64,000 nt of DNA from Hyphomicrobiales bacterium. Its GTDB lineage: Bacteria; Pseudomonadota; Alphaproteobacteria; Rhizobiales; Rhizobiaceae. Position 1 is the stretch's first letter, and every line of letters starts with the position of its first letter. Both the position numbers and the translations under genes were made by a program. Below, one piece after another: positions 22,780-32,295 of the stretch. The stretch is taken from assembly GCA_900466005.1 (NCBI GenBank), contig UEGQ01000007.1:328639-392638 (forward strand). Reading direction: 5' to 3'. The notes under the pieces are model-generated. The model was not told the origin of the DNA and did no database searches. It was given only the letters and a program-made list of their open reading frames with translations.

Positions 22780-23063
22780 CGCTTCCATCCGTCTTAACCG
22801 TTTGCCCCGGACGCATGTATCGCAATTCATCGATACGAACCTTGCCGCGCACCCGCGGAAGTTCCGGTCTTCGTCGTTCGATATAGGCGCTTCGCCTGTC
22901 CGAATCCATGGGACAAATGCGACCGGTGGCCTGGCGCGAACAGGCCAGACGGAGACGGTTCGGCAGGCGCGCGAAACCGGGGAACGCCGAGCGCGCGCCG
23001 TTGCAAAACGCGCCGATTCGTCGGATACCCGTAGGCGAGGCGAAGAGGGGACCCACAGAGAGC

Positions 23064-23789
23064 ATGAAAATATTCAACTACCGCCGTGTGCCCTATGCCG
23101 AAATCCGCGCCTTTTCCGTTCATGTCCTGACGGCCTCCGGGTCCTTCCTCGCCTTTCTCGGCGTGGTGGCGGCCGCCGAGCGCCGTTTCGTCGACATGTT
23201 CTGGTGGTTGGGTCTGGCATTGCTCGTCGACGGCATCGACGGGCCGATCGCCCGCAAGGTGCGGGTCAAGGACGTGCTCCCCAACTGGTCCGGCGACACG
23301 CTGGACAACATCATCGACTATGTAACCTACGTGCTTCTGCCGGCCTTCGCGCTCTACCAGAGCGGCATGATCGGCGAGCCGTGGTCGTTCGCCGCCGCCG
23401 GCATGATCGTGGTGTCGAGTGCGATCTACTACGCCGACATGGGCATGAAGACGGACGAGTACTTCTTCTCCGGCTTCCCCGTCGTATGGAACATGATCGT
23501 CTTCTCGCTGTTCGTCGTCGACGCTTCGGCGACGACGGCGATGACCGTCGTGGTGGTGTCGGTGGTGCTGACTTTCCTGCCGATCCATTTCCTGCATCCG
23601 GTGCGGGTGGAACGGCTGCGACCGCTCAACATTGCGGTCTTCCTCGCCTGGTGCGCCTTCGGCATCTATGCGCTGCTCCTGCATTTTGCGACCCCGCAAT
23701 GGGTGGTCGTCTGTTTCGTCGCGACCGGCATCTATCTCTACGGGGTCGGCGCCGTGCTGCAGTTCATCCCCTCGCTCGGACGTAGATAG
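23064..23789 (+). CDS. pcs: Phosphatidylcholine synthase (241 aa)
   Basis: The enzyme condenses CDP-diacylglycerol with choline to make phosphatidylcholine in one step, a pathway typical of rhizobia and agrobacteria. A CDP-alcohol phosphotransferase signature with its Asp residues is visible in LVDGIDGPIARKVRVKD and WSGDTLDNIIDYVTY. Seven or eight membrane segments follow. The 241-residue length from the ATG at 23064 is that of rhizobial Pcs; the upstream extension is Arg-rich shadow. A 284-bp interval separates it from the divergent hydroxylase gene; no clear promoter was recognised. Confidence 0.95.
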   Translation: MKIFNYRRVPYAEIRAFSVHVLTASGSFLAFLGVVAAAERRFVDMFWWLGLALLVDGIDGPIARKVRVKDVLPNWSGDTLDNIIDYVTYVLLPAFALYQSGMIGEPWSFAAAGMIVVSSAIYYADMGMKTDEYFFSGFPVVWNMIVFSLFVVDASATTAMTVVVVSVVLTFLPIHFLHPVRVERLRPLNIAVFLAWCAFGIYALLLHFATPQWVVVCFVATGIYLYGVGAVLQFIPSLGRR

Positions 23790-23801
23790 GAGGCCTCAAT
23801 C

Positions 23802-24785
23802 GTGGCAAAGACGCAGGCAATCCTGATCCGTGAGCTTGGCGGTCCTGACGTCCTTCGTCTCGAAGAGGTCGACCTTGCTGCACCCGCCGCCGGCGAGGTG
23901 CAGATCCGCCACGCCGCCGTCGGTCTCAACTTCATCGACGTCTACTTCCGCACCGGGCTCTACAAGGCGCCGAACGGGTTGCCCTTCGTGCCCGGCAAGG
24001 AAGCGGCAGGAACGGTGACGGCCGTCGGTCCGGGCGTGACCGACTTCCGCGTCGGCGACCGGGTGGCCTATGCCGGAGCCGATGGCGCCTATTCTGTAGA
24101 ACGCAACGTCGCCACCCGCCATCTCGTCAAGGTCCCCGGCGAGATCCCGCTCGAAACGGCGGCCGCGATGATGCTGAAGGGCATGACGGCGGAATACCTG
24201 CTCAACCGCACCTACAAGGTCGGGCCGGGCACGGTGCTCCTCTTCCACGCGGCCGCCGGTGGCGTGGGTCTCATCGCCGGCCAGTGGGCGAAGGCGCTCG
24301 GCGCGACGGTCATCGGCACTGCAGGCTCGCCGGAAAAGATCGAACTCGCGCTCCGCCACGGCTACGACCACGTCATTGATTACCGCAACGATGACTTCGT
24401 CGCTCGCGTCAAGGACCTGACCGGCGGCAAGGGTGTTGACGTCGTCTACGATTCCGTCGGCCGCGACGTCTTCCCGCGCTCGCTCGATTGTCTCAAGCCG
24501 CGCGGTATGTGGGTGCTCTTCGGCCAGTCGTCCGGGCCGGTCGAGGCGTTCGACATGAGCCTTCTGGCGCAGAAGGGCTCGCTCTATGCAACACGCCCGT
24601 CGCTCTTTGCTTACATCGCCACGCCGGCCGAACTTGCCGATTGTGCAAAGTCGCTGTTTGATGTTGTGCGGAGCAACAAAGTGCGTATCAATATCAATCA
24701 GACCTATCCTCTGGCCGACGCCCGTCGCGCCCATGAGGATCTGGAATCAAGAAAAACAAGCGGAACGACCTTGCTGATCCCCTGA
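23802..24785 (+). CDS. NADPH:quinone oxidoreductase-like MDR protein (327 aa)
   Basis: A zinc-independent medium-chain dehydrogenase/reductase. The N-terminal domain has AAVGLNFIDVYFRTGLY, typical of quinone reductases (Qor), with no catalytic zinc ligands. The nucleotide fold follows: LLFHAAAGGVGLIAGQWAKA near residue 150. It likely reduces quinones or enals with NADPH. It starts 12 bases after pcs and may be cotranscribed with it. Confidence 0.9.
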   Translation: MAKTQAILIRELGGPDVLRLEEVDLAAPAAGEVQIRHAAVGLNFIDVYFRTGLYKAPNGLPFVPGKEAAGTVTAVGPGVTDFRVGDRVAYAGADGAYSVERNVATRHLVKVPGEIPLETAAAMMLKGMTAEYLLNRTYKVGPGTVLLFHAAAGGVGLIAGQWAKALGATVIGTAGSPEKIELALRHGYDHVIDYRNDDFVARVKDLTGGKGVDVVYDSVGRDVFPRSLDCLKPRGMWVLFGQSSGPVEAFDMSLLAQKGSLYATRPSLFAYIATPAELADCAKSLFDVVRSNKVRININQTYPLADARRAHEDLESRKTSGTTLLIP

Positions 24786-24813
24786 ATGCGCACGCGGACA
24801 AGGGGCCGCAAGG

Positions 24814-26406
24814 ATGAAAAGAGGGGATCGCGTGACGGACATCGAGGCATCGCGAACCGGCAGCCTTCTGGCGGTCCGCGGCTTGACGAAGCTGTTCGGC
24901 AGCTTTGCGGCCTGCCAGGGTATTGATTTCGACATCAGGCCGGGAGAGATCCACGCCCTCCTCGGAGAAAACGGCGCCGGCAAGTCGACGCTGGTCAAGA
25001 TGCTGTTCGGCGTGCTCGCCCCGAGCGCCGGCGAGATCGCCTGGCAGGGAAGCGCCGTTTCGATTGCTTCGCCCGCGGCCGCGCGCAAGCTCGGCATCGG
25101 AATGGTCTTCCAGCACTTTTCGCTCTTCGAGGCGCTGACCGTCGCCGAAAACATCGCGCTTTCGCTCGATGACGGAACCCCGCTCGCTGCCGTCGCCAAG
25201 AGGGCGGAGGAGCTTTCCCGCCTCTACGGCCTGCCGCTCGATCCCGGCGCCCACGTCGCCGATCTTTCCGTCGGTGAACGCCAGCGCATCGAGATCGTCC
25301 GTGCGCTGTTGCAGAACCCGAAACTCATCATCCTCGACGAGCCGACGTCGGTGCTGACCCCGCAGGAAGCGGATCGGCTCTTCGAGACGCTCGGTAAGCT
25401 GAGGGCCGAGGGCCGCTCGGTTCTCTACATCAGCCACCGGCTTGAGGAAGTGCAGCGCATCTGCGATCGCGCAACGGTGCTGCGCCACGGCCGTGTGACC
25501 GGTGAATGCGACCCCCGCAAGGAGACGCCGGCCTCGCTCGCGCGCATGATGGTCGGCAGCGACATCGCCGTCGTGCACAATGCGGGCACGGCCGACGCAG
25601 GCGCGGTACAGCTCGAGGTGCGAGCGCTTTCCGCGCCGGCCCGCACGCCCTTCGCCGTCGCGCTGAAGGACATTGCGTTGACGGTGAGGGCAGGACAGGT
25701 GCTGGCGATCGCCGGCGTCGCCGGCAACGGCCAGAGCGAACTCTTCGACGCCCTGTCCGGCGAATATCCGGTGGCCGACCGCGAAGCGATCCGCATCCGC
25801 GGCCAGGCCGTCGGCCGCCTCGGCATCAACGAAAGGCGGCTTCTCGGTGCCGGCTTCGTTCCGGAAGAGCGGCAGGGCCATGCCGCGATCGGTGCGCTGC
25901 CGCTTTCCGACAATCTGGTGCTTGCCCGCCATCGCTCGGATCGCAAGGCATTCCTCGCCGGCGGCGTCTTCGGCCTCGTCCGGCACTCGGTCGTCCGGGC
26001 GGCGGCAAAACGGATCGCCGAGGCGATGGACGTGCGCAAGAGCGGCGACGATCCACTCGCCGGCTCGCTTTCGGGCGGCAATCTGCAAAAGTTCATCGTC
26101 GGGCGTGAGCTCGACCGCCAGCCCGCGGTCCTGGTGGTCAACCAGCCCACCTGGGGCGTCGATGCCGGCGCGGCGAGCCGCATCCGCCAGTCACTGATCG
26201 ATCTCGCACGCGACGGTTCGGCGGTGGTCGTCGTCAGCCAGGATCTCGACGAGATCTTCGAGATCGCGACAGACATCGCGGTGATCTCCGAGGGCCGGCT
26301 GTCGCCCGCCGAACCCGTCGCCGCCATGACCCGCGAGAGGATCGGCCTTCTCATGGGCGGATTGCACGAAAGCAAAGCCGAGCCAGAGTCCGCCCATGCG
26401 CATTGA
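24814..26406 (+). CDS. ABC transporter ATPase, nucleoside/BMP type, two ATP-binding domains (530 aa)
   Basis: The first domain has Walker A LLGENGAGKSTLVKMLFG (near 45), signature LSVGERQRIEIVRAL and Walker B LIILDEPTSVLTPQE. The second domain has the degenerate AGVAGNGQSELFDALSG in place of Walker A and LSGGNLQKFIVGRELDRQ as signature. This tandem plan is shared by sugar and nucleoside importers. ATG 24814 has AAGGGG upstream; GTG 24832 with GAGGGG is a real alternative. It energises the two permeases and BMP binding protein that follow. Confidence 0.93.
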   Translation: MKRGDRVTDIEASRTGSLLAVRGLTKLFGSFAACQGIDFDIRPGEIHALLGENGAGKSTLVKMLFGVLAPSAGEIAWQGSAVSIASPAAARKLGIGMVFQHFSLFEALTVAENIALSLDDGTPLAAVAKRAEELSRLYGLPLDPGAHVADLSVGERQRIEIVRALLQNPKLIILDEPTSVLTPQEADRLFETLGKLRAEGRSVLYISHRLEEVQRICDRATVLRHGRVTGECDPRKETPASLARMMVGSDIAVVHNAGTADAGAVQLEVRALSAPARTPFAVALKDIALTVRAGQVLAIAGVAGNGQSELFDALSGEYPVADREAIRIRGQAVGRLGINERRLLGAGFVPEERQGHAAIGALPLSDNLVLARHRSDRKAFLAGGVFGLVRHSVVRAAAKRIAEAMDVRKSGDDPLAGSLSGGNLQKFIVGRELDRQPAVLVVNQPTWGVDAGAASRIRQSLIDLARDGSAVVVVSQDLDEIFEIATDIAVISEGRLSPAEPVAAMTRERIGLLMGGLHESKAEPESAHAH

Positions 26407-27493
26407 ACTCGAAAAACGCCCCGGCGGTTCGCCGCTCTTCTCCGTCCTGTCGCCGCTTCTTGCCATGGTCCTGACCGTCGTCTTCGGCGGCATCATGTTC
26501 TGGCTGCTCGGCAAGGACCCGGTCGATGCGATCTATTCCTTCTTCATCGAGCCGCTGCTCGAGGTCTGGTCGCTGCATGAACTGGCGATCAAGGCCGGCC
26601 CGCTGATCCTGATCGGCGTCGGGCTTTCGGTCTGCTACCGATCGAACAACTGGAACATCGGCGCGGAAGGCCAGTTCATCATGGGGGCGATCGCCGGGTC
26701 GATCCTGCCCGTGGTTTTCTTCGAGTGGCATTCGCCGCTGGTCTTGCCGCTGATGCTCGTCATGGGCGCGATCGGCGGCGCACTCTATGCCGGTATCCCG
26801 GCACTGCTGAAGGCGCACTTCAACACCAACGAGATCCTGACGAGCCTGATGCTCGTCTATATCGCCCAGCTCTTTCTCGACTGGCTGGTGCGCGGCCCCT
26901 GGCGCAATCCGGAGGGCATGAACTTTCCCGAAACGCGGACCTTCGCGACTGAGGCGGTCCTGCCGGCCGTCTTGGAGTCGTCCGGACGCGCGCACTGGTC
27001 GATCGTCTTCGCGCTGATTGCGGCGGTGCTCGTCTGGTTCATGATGCGCTTCACGCTCAAGGGCTTCGAGGTGACGGTGCTCGGAGAATCGGCGCGGGCA
27101 GGGCGCTTCGCCGGATTCTCTGCCCGCAAGATGATCTGGTTCTCCATGCTGCTTTCCGGCGCCTTCGCGGGTTTTGCCGGCATCAGCGAGGTTTCGGGCT
27201 CGATCGGCCACCTGCAGCCGATCATCTCGCCCGGCTACGGCTTCACGGCGATCATCGTCGCCTTCCTCGGTCGGCTCAATCCGCTCGGCATCGTCGCCTC
27301 CGGCCTCGTTCTAGCGCTGACCTATCTCGGCGGCGAGGCCGCGCAGCTTTCGATCGGCGTCTCCGACAAGGTCACCCGCGTGTTCCAGGGGCTCCTCCTT
27401 TTCTTCGTCCTCTCCTGCGACACGCTGATCCACTACAGGATCCGGATCGTCGTCAACCGGGTCAGGACAGCGATCGAGGGAGGACGCAGCTGA
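26396..27493 (+). CDS. ABC transporter permease, nucleoside/BMP type (365 aa)
   Basis: A BPD_transp_2-type membrane protein with about ten hydrophobic segments. SVCYRSNNWNIGAEGQFIMG is the loop characteristic of the first permease of nucleoside (BMP-linked) importers. The ATG lies 11 bases inside the ATPase gene and the stop overlaps the next permease as TGATG, so the pair is cotranslated. It forms the membrane channel with the next protein. Confidence 0.92.
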   Translation: MRIELEKRPGGSPLFSVLSPLLAMVLTVVFGGIMFWLLGKDPVDAIYSFFIEPLLEVWSLHELAIKAGPLILIGVGLSVCYRSNNWNIGAEGQFIMGAIAGSILPVVFFEWHSPLVLPLMLVMGAIGGALYAGIPALLKAHFNTNEILTSLMLVYIAQLFLDWLVRGPWRNPEGMNFPETRTFATEAVLPAVLESSGRAHWSIVFALIAAVLVWFMMRFTLKGFEVTVLGESARAGRFAGFSARKMIWFSMLLSGAFAGFAGISEVSGSIGHLQPIISPGYGFTAIIVAFLGRLNPLGIVASGLVLALTYLGGEAAQLSIGVSDKVTRVFQGLLLFFVLSCDTLIHYRIRIVVNRVRTAIEGGRS

Positions 27494-28407
27494 TGCTCGA
27501 GGCGATCCTTCTCACCGTCGTCACTGCAGCCACTCCGCTCGTCGTCGCGGCACTCGGCGAACTCGTCACCGAACGCGCCGGCGTGCTGAACCTCGGCGTC
27601 GAAGGCATGATGGTCATGGGCGCGGTCGGCGCCTTTGCCGTCACCCAGGTCACCGGCTCACCCTATATCGGTCTCGTCGCGGGGATCGCCTGCGGGGCGC
27701 TGTTCTCGCTGCTCTTCGGCTTCCTTACGCTGACGCTCGTCGCCAACCAGGTCGCGACCGGCCTTGCGCTGACGCTGCTCGGGCTCGGCGCCTCCGGTAT
27801 GCTCGGAGAAAGCTATGTCGGCGCGCCGGGCGTCAAACTCCAGCCGATCGCCATTCCGCTGCTTTCGGACATTCCCTTCCTCGGTCCGGTGCTCTTCCGG
27901 CAGGACATCATTTTCTATCTGTCGGTCGCGTTGGTCATCGGGGTCAACTGGTTCCTGTTCAGGAGCCGCACGGGGCTGAAGCTCAGGGCAATCGGCGACA
28001 ACCACGCCTCCGCCCATGCGCTTGGTATCCAGGTCATCCGCACGCGCTATCTCGCCGTGCTCTTCGGCGGTGCCTGTGCGGGACTTGCCGGCGCCCAGCT
28101 CTCGCTCATCTACACGCCGCAATGGGTGGAGAACATGACGGCCGGTCGCGGCTGGATCGCGCTCGCGCTCGTCGTCTTCGCCTCGTGGCGGCCATGGCGG
28201 GTGCTTGCCGGCGGCTATCTCTTCGGCGCCGTCTCCATCGGGCAGCTGCACGCGCAGGCGATGGGGGTCGGCATTCCGTCCCAGTTCCTCTCGGCGCTGC
28301 CCTATGCCGCCACTATTGTCGTCCTCGTCATCATTTCCCATAATCGCCGCACGACACTGATCAACACGCCGGCCTGCCTCGGCAAGGCCTTCGTGCCGGA
28401 CAGGTGA
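27493..28407 (+). CDS. ABC transporter permease, nucleoside/BMP type (304 aa)
   Basis: The second permease of the operon, shorter than the first, with ELVTERAGVLNLGVEGMMVM, the motif typical of this subunit, and a C-terminal ASWRPWRVLAGGYLFGAVS. Eight or nine hydrophobic segments are seen. It is cotranslated with the upstream permease and followed after 48 bases by the binding protein. Confidence 0.92.
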   Translation: MLEAILLTVVTAATPLVVAALGELVTERAGVLNLGVEGMMVMGAVGAFAVTQVTGSPYIGLVAGIACGALFSLLFGFLTLTLVANQVATGLALTLLGLGASGMLGESYVGAPGVKLQPIAIPLLSDIPFLGPVLFRQDIIFYLSVALVIGVNWFLFRSRTGLKLRAIGDNHASAHALGIQVIRTRYLAVLFGGACAGLAGAQLSLIYTPQWVENMTAGRGWIALALVVFASWRPWRVLAGGYLFGAVSIGQLHAQAMGVGIPSQFLSALPYAATIVVLVIISHNRRTTLINTPACLGKAFVPDR

Positions 28408-28455
28408 CGGCAGCACGCAGCGTTCCAAGAACCTTCCAACACAAAAGGGGTCACC

Positions 28456-29529
28456 ATGAAGAAACTAGCATTCGCACTCGCCGCGACCGCGGCGATGGTT
28501 TTCTCGATCGCCAGCGGCGCCCAGGCCGAGGACAAGAAGAAGATCTGCTTCGTCTATGTCGGTTCGAAGACCGACGGCGGATGGACCCAGGCCCACGACC
28601 GCGGACGCCAGGAACTCCAGAAGGAGCTCGGCGACAAGATCGAGACCGCCTTCCTCGAAAACGTCCCGGAAGGTCCAGACGCGGAACGCGCGATCGAGCG
28701 CATGGCCCGCTCCGGCTGCGCCCTGATCTTCACGACGTCCTTCGGCTTCATGGACGCCACCCTCAAGGTCGCGGAAAAGTTCCCGGACGTGAAGTTCGAG
28801 CACGCCACCGGCTACAAGACTGCCCCGAACGTCGCGACCTACAATTCGCGCTTCTATGAAGGCCGTTACATCCAGGGCCAGATCGCCGCCAAGATGTCGG
28901 AAAAGGGCGTGGCCGGCTACATCGCCTCCTTCCCGATCCCGGAAGTGGTCATGGGCATCAACTCCTTCGTCCACGGCGCCCAGTCGGTCAATCCGGACTT
29001 CAAGGTGAAGGTCATCTGGGCGAACACCTGGTTTGACCCCGGCAAGGAAGCCGACGCCGCCAAGGCGCTTATCGACCAGGGCGTCGACATCCTGACCCAG
29101 CACACCGACACGACCGCTCCGATGCAGGTTGCTGCCGAGCGTGGCATCAAGGCCTTCGGTCAGGCCTCCGACATGATCGCCGCCGGCCCGAACACCCAGC
29201 TGACGGCGATTGTCGACACCTGGGGCGCCTACTACGTCAAGCGCACCAAGGCGCTGCTCGACGGCAGCTGGAAGTCCGAGCAGATCTGGGACGGCCTGAA
29301 GGACGGCATCCTGACCATGGCGCCGTACACCAACATGCCCGACGACGTGAAGAAGATGGCCGAGGAGACCGAAGCCAAGATCAAGTCGGGTGAACTGCAT
29401 CCCTTCACCGGCCCGATCAACAAGCAGGACGGCTCGCCCTGGCTGAAGGACGGCGAAAAGTCGGACGACGGCACCCTGCTCGGCATGAACTTCTACATCC
29501 AGGGTGTGGACGACAAGCTGCCGCAATAA
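28456..29529 (+). CDS. BMP-family periplasmic substrate-binding protein (357 aa)
   Basis: A signal peptide, MKKLAFALAATAAMVFSIAS with cleavage near AQA-ED, is followed by the BMP/PnrA fold: ICFVYVGSKTDGGWTQAHDR at the N-terminus of the mature chain, FTTSFGFMDATLKVAEKFPD, and DILTQHTDTTAPMQVAAERG. BMP proteins in this setting bind purine nucleosides or related compounds; the ligand here is not proven. A strong terminator follows, so the gene closes the operon. Confidence 0.92.
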   Translation: MKKLAFALAATAAMVFSIASGAQAEDKKKICFVYVGSKTDGGWTQAHDRGRQELQKELGDKIETAFLENVPEGPDAERAIERMARSGCALIFTTSFGFMDATLKVAEKFPDVKFEHATGYKTAPNVATYNSRFYEGRYIQGQIAAKMSEKGVAGYIASFPIPEVVMGINSFVHGAQSVNPDFKVKVIWANTWFDPGKEADAAKALIDQGVDILTQHTDTTAPMQVAAERGIKAFGQASDMIAAGPNTQLTAIVDTWGAYYVKRTKALLDGSWKSEQIWDGLKDGILTMAPYTNMPDDVKKMAEETEAKIKSGELHPFTGPINKQDGSPWLKDGEKSDDGTLLGMNFYIQGVDDKLPQ

Positions 29530-29558
29530 GCGTCGGCTCCAGCTTCGAGTATTTTGTG

Positions 29559-29588
29559 GAGGGCGCCGTCGGGCGCCCTCTTTTTTTT
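29559..29588 (+). terminator. Rho-independent terminator of the BMP transporter operon
   Basis: GAGGGCGCC (29559-29567) pairs with GGCGCCCTC (29572-29580) around a GTCG loop and is followed by eight T residues (29581-29588). Confidence 0.95.
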
Positions 29589-29620
29589 GTCAATCGTCAG
29601 ATTTGGACTGCGTAAAGCCG

Positions 29621-29650
29621 TTTACAAAAGTCATACTATATGATTTATAA
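29621..29650 (+). promoter_or_regulatory. Promoter with embedded operator upstream of ytfQ
   Basis: TTTACA (29621-29626) and TTATAA (29645-29650) are 18 bp apart. A perfect inverted repeat TCATA-CTA-TATGA (29631-29643) lies between them, where a bound regulator would block RNA polymerase. The FadR-family gene at 34290 is the natural candidate because regulators of this subfamily use short palindromes of similar size; binding is inferred. Confidence 0.6.
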
Positions 29651-29688
29651 ATACTCGTCTTGGGAGAAGACTCAAACGGGAGGAAATC

Positions 29689-30651
29689 ATGAAGTTGTTG
29701 AAAGCGCTCGCGAGCGCGACGGTTCTTGCTGGCTGCATGTTCGGTTCCGCAATGGCGGACGGCATGGTCGTCGGTTTCTCGCAGATCGGCTCGGAATCGG
29801 GCTGGCGCGCGGCTGAAACCACGCTGACCAAGCAGCAGGCTGAGAAGCGCGGCGTCGACCTGAAGTTCGCCGACGCCCAGCAGAAGCAGGAAAACCAGAT
29901 CAAGGCGCTGCGCTCGTTCATCGCGCAGGGTGTCGACGCAATCCTCGTCGCGCCGGTCGTCGCAACCGGCTGGGACGAAGTTCTGGAAGAAGCCAAGGAC
30001 GCCGAAATCCCGGTCATCCTCCTCGACCGCACGGTCGATGCGAGCAAGGATCTCTACATGACGGCGGTCACCTCGGACCTCGTGCACGAAGGCAAGGTCG
30101 CGGGTGACTGGCTGGTCAAGACGGTCGGCGACAAGCCCTGCAACATCGTCGAGCTTCAGGGCACCACCGGTTCGTCGCCGGCAATCGACCGCAAGAAGGG
30201 CTTTGAGGAGGCAATCGCCGGTCACGACAATCTGAAGATCGTCCGCAGCCAGACCGGTGACTTCACCCGCACCAAGGGCAAGGAAGTCATGGAAAGCTTC
30301 CTGAAGGCGGAAGACGGCGGCAAGAACATCTGCGCCCTCTATGCCCATAACGACGACATGGCCGTCGGCGCCATCCAGGCGATCAAGGAAGCCGGTCTGA
30401 AACCCGGAACCGATATCCTCGTCGTCTCGATCGACGCCGTTCCGGACATCTTCCTCGCCATGGCCGCCGGTGAAGCCAATGCCACCGTCGAGCTGACGCC
30501 GAACATGGCGGGCCCGGCTTTCGACGCCCTGGAAGCCTACAAGAAGGACGGCACCATGCCGCCGAAGTGGATCCAGACGGAATCGAAGCTCTACACCCAG
30601 GCCGACGATCCGAAGAAGGTCTACGAGGAGAAGAAGGGCCTCGGTTACTGA
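29689..30651 (+). CDS. ytfQ: Sugar ABC transporter binding protein, YtfQ type (320 aa)
   Basis: A signal peptide (MKLLKALASATVLAGCMFGS, cleaved near AMA-D) precedes a periplasmic-binding fold: MVVGFSQIGSESGWRAAETT, VDAILVAPVVATGWDEVLEE, VELQGTTGSSPAIDRKKGFE and ICALYAHNDDMAVGAIQAIK. These match the galactofuranose-binding YtfQ group, in which the SQIGSESGWR segment contributes to the ligand site. GGGAGGAAA precedes the ATG. Substrate is likely galactofuranose or a related sugar. Confidence 0.9.
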   Translation: MKLLKALASATVLAGCMFGSAMADGMVVGFSQIGSESGWRAAETTLTKQQAEKRGVDLKFADAQQKQENQIKALRSFIAQGVDAILVAPVVATGWDEVLEEAKDAEIPVILLDRTVDASKDLYMTAVTSDLVHEGKVAGDWLVKTVGDKPCNIVELQGTTGSSPAIDRKKGFEEAIAGHDNLKIVRSQTGDFTRTKGKEVMESFLKAEDGGKNICALYAHNDDMAVGAIQAIKEAGLKPGTDILVVSIDAVPDIFLAMAAGEANATVELTPNMAGPAFDALEAYKKDGTMPPKWIQTESKLYTQADDPKKVYEEKKGLGY

Positions 30652-30771
30652 TCTGCCCCGTCCGGGTGCCTCGTTCCGGTCTCCCTTGCCGAACCGGGCA
30701 CCCGCAACCCGGCTTGCTGCCGCACGAAACGCGGCGGCAAGCGGCGACGCTTTCCTCGGGCTGGAGCTGGA

Positions 30772-32295
30772 ATGACCGACGACCAATCCATGATTCTCGC
30801 GGCCTCAGGGCTGTGCAAGTACTTTCCGGGAGCGACGGCGCTCGACCACGTCGATTTCGGCCTGAGACGCGGTGAAATCCACGCGCTGCTCGGCGAGAAC
30901 GGTGCGGGGAAATCGACGCTCGTCAAATGCCTGACCGGCGCCTATCGCCGTGATGCCGGCCGCGTCGTGCTCGACGGCGAGGAAATCGACCCGCGCGACA
31001 CCCATGCAGCCCAGAAGCTCGGCATCGGCACCGTCTACCAGGAAGTGAACCTTCTCGGAAACCTCTCGGTCGCCGAAAACCTCTTTCTCGGCCGCCAGCC
31101 GCGCCGTTTCGGCATCATCGATCCGAAACGCATGAATGCGGCGGCGGAGGGCCTCCTTTCCACCTACGGCATCGACATTGATGTGCGCGCGGAACTTTCC
31201 CGCTACCCTGTCGCGATCCAGCAGGTGGTGGCGATCGCGCGTGCGGTCGATCTCTCCGGCAAGGTGCTGATCCTCGACGAACCGACGGCGAGCCTCGATA
31301 CCCGCGAGGTCGAGATGCTCTTCTCGATCATGCGCGATCTGAAGGCGCGGGGCCTCGGCATCATCTTCATCACCCATTTCCTCGGCCAGGTCTACGAGGT
31401 CACCGACCGCGTCACAGTGCTGCGCAACGGCTGTCTCGTCGGTAGCCGGGAGACCGCGGAGCTCGAGCGGCGCTCGCTGATCTCGATGATGCTCGGCCGC
31501 GATCTCGAAGCCGTCGAGGCGACACCTCATCGCCAGACGGTGGAGGACCGGCCCGTCTGTTTCCGCTTCTCCGGCTACGGCAGGAGAGGACACATCCAGC
31601 CCTTCGACCTTTCGCTTCGGCAGGGCGAGGTTGTCGGCATGGCGGGGCTTCTCGGCTCGGGCCGCACGGAGACGGCAACCACACTCTTCGGGATCGCTCC
31701 GGCCGACAGCGGGTCGGTGGAAATCGACGGCCGCCCGGCCAGCATCGGCAGCCCACGCGATGCGGTCGCCCACGGTCTCGGCTTCTGCCCGGAAGATCGC
31801 AAGACCGACGGCATCATCGGCGATCTCTCCATCCGCGAGAACATCGCGCTGGCGCTGCAGGCGCGCCGCGGCTGGTGGCGTCCGATCCGGCTTGCCGAAC
31901 AGATCGAGCTCGCCGACCGCTACATCGCCGCACTCGATGTGCGCACCACCGATCGCGAAAAGCCGATCCGCCAGCTCTCGGGTGGCAACCAGCAGAAGGT
32001 GATCCTCGCCCGCTGGCTCGCCACCAATCCACGCTTCCTCATTCTGGACGAGCCGACGCGCGGCATCGATGTCGGTGCCCATGCCGAGATCATCCGGCTC
32101 ATCGAGGAACTGTGCGACCAGGGGATGTCGCTCCTCGTGATCTCCTCGGAGCTCGAGGAGCTGCTGGCCTACAGTTCGCGGATCATCGTGGTGCGCGACC
32201 GTCGGCATGTGGCGGAACTCGTCGGCGAGGATATGACGACGGCCTCGATCGTCGATGCCATCGCCGCGCAGCATACGGAAGGAGCAGAAGCATGA
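30772..32295 (+). CDS. ytfR: Sugar ABC transporter ATPase, YtfR type (507 aa)
   Basis: Two ATP-binding domains: the first with LLGENGAGKSTLVKCLTGAY near residue 40 and VLILDEPTASLDTREVEM; the second with a degenerate AGLLGSGRTETATTLFG and a complete signature-Walker B pair (QLSGGNQQKVILARWLATNP, FLILDEPTRGIDVGAHAE). The stop overlaps the next permease ATG as ATGA. It drives import by the YtfT/YjfF channel. Confidence 0.93.
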   Translation: MTDDQSMILAASGLCKYFPGATALDHVDFGLRRGEIHALLGENGAGKSTLVKCLTGAYRRDAGRVVLDGEEIDPRDTHAAQKLGIGTVYQEVNLLGNLSVAENLFLGRQPRRFGIIDPKRMNAAAEGLLSTYGIDIDVRAELSRYPVAIQQVVAIARAVDLSGKVLILDEPTASLDTREVEMLFSIMRDLKARGLGIIFITHFLGQVYEVTDRVTVLRNGCLVGSRETAELERRSLISMMLGRDLEAVEATPHRQTVEDRPVCFRFSGYGRRGHIQPFDLSLRQGEVVGMAGLLGSGRTETATTLFGIAPADSGSVEIDGRPASIGSPRDAVAHGLGFCPEDRKTDGIIGDLSIRENIALALQARRGWWRPIRLAEQIELADRYIAALDVRTTDREKPIRQLSGGNQQKVILARWLATNPRFLILDEPTRGIDVGAHAEIIRLIEELCDQGMSLLVISSELEELLAYSSRIIVVRDRRHVAELVGEDMTTASIVDAIAAQHTEGAEA

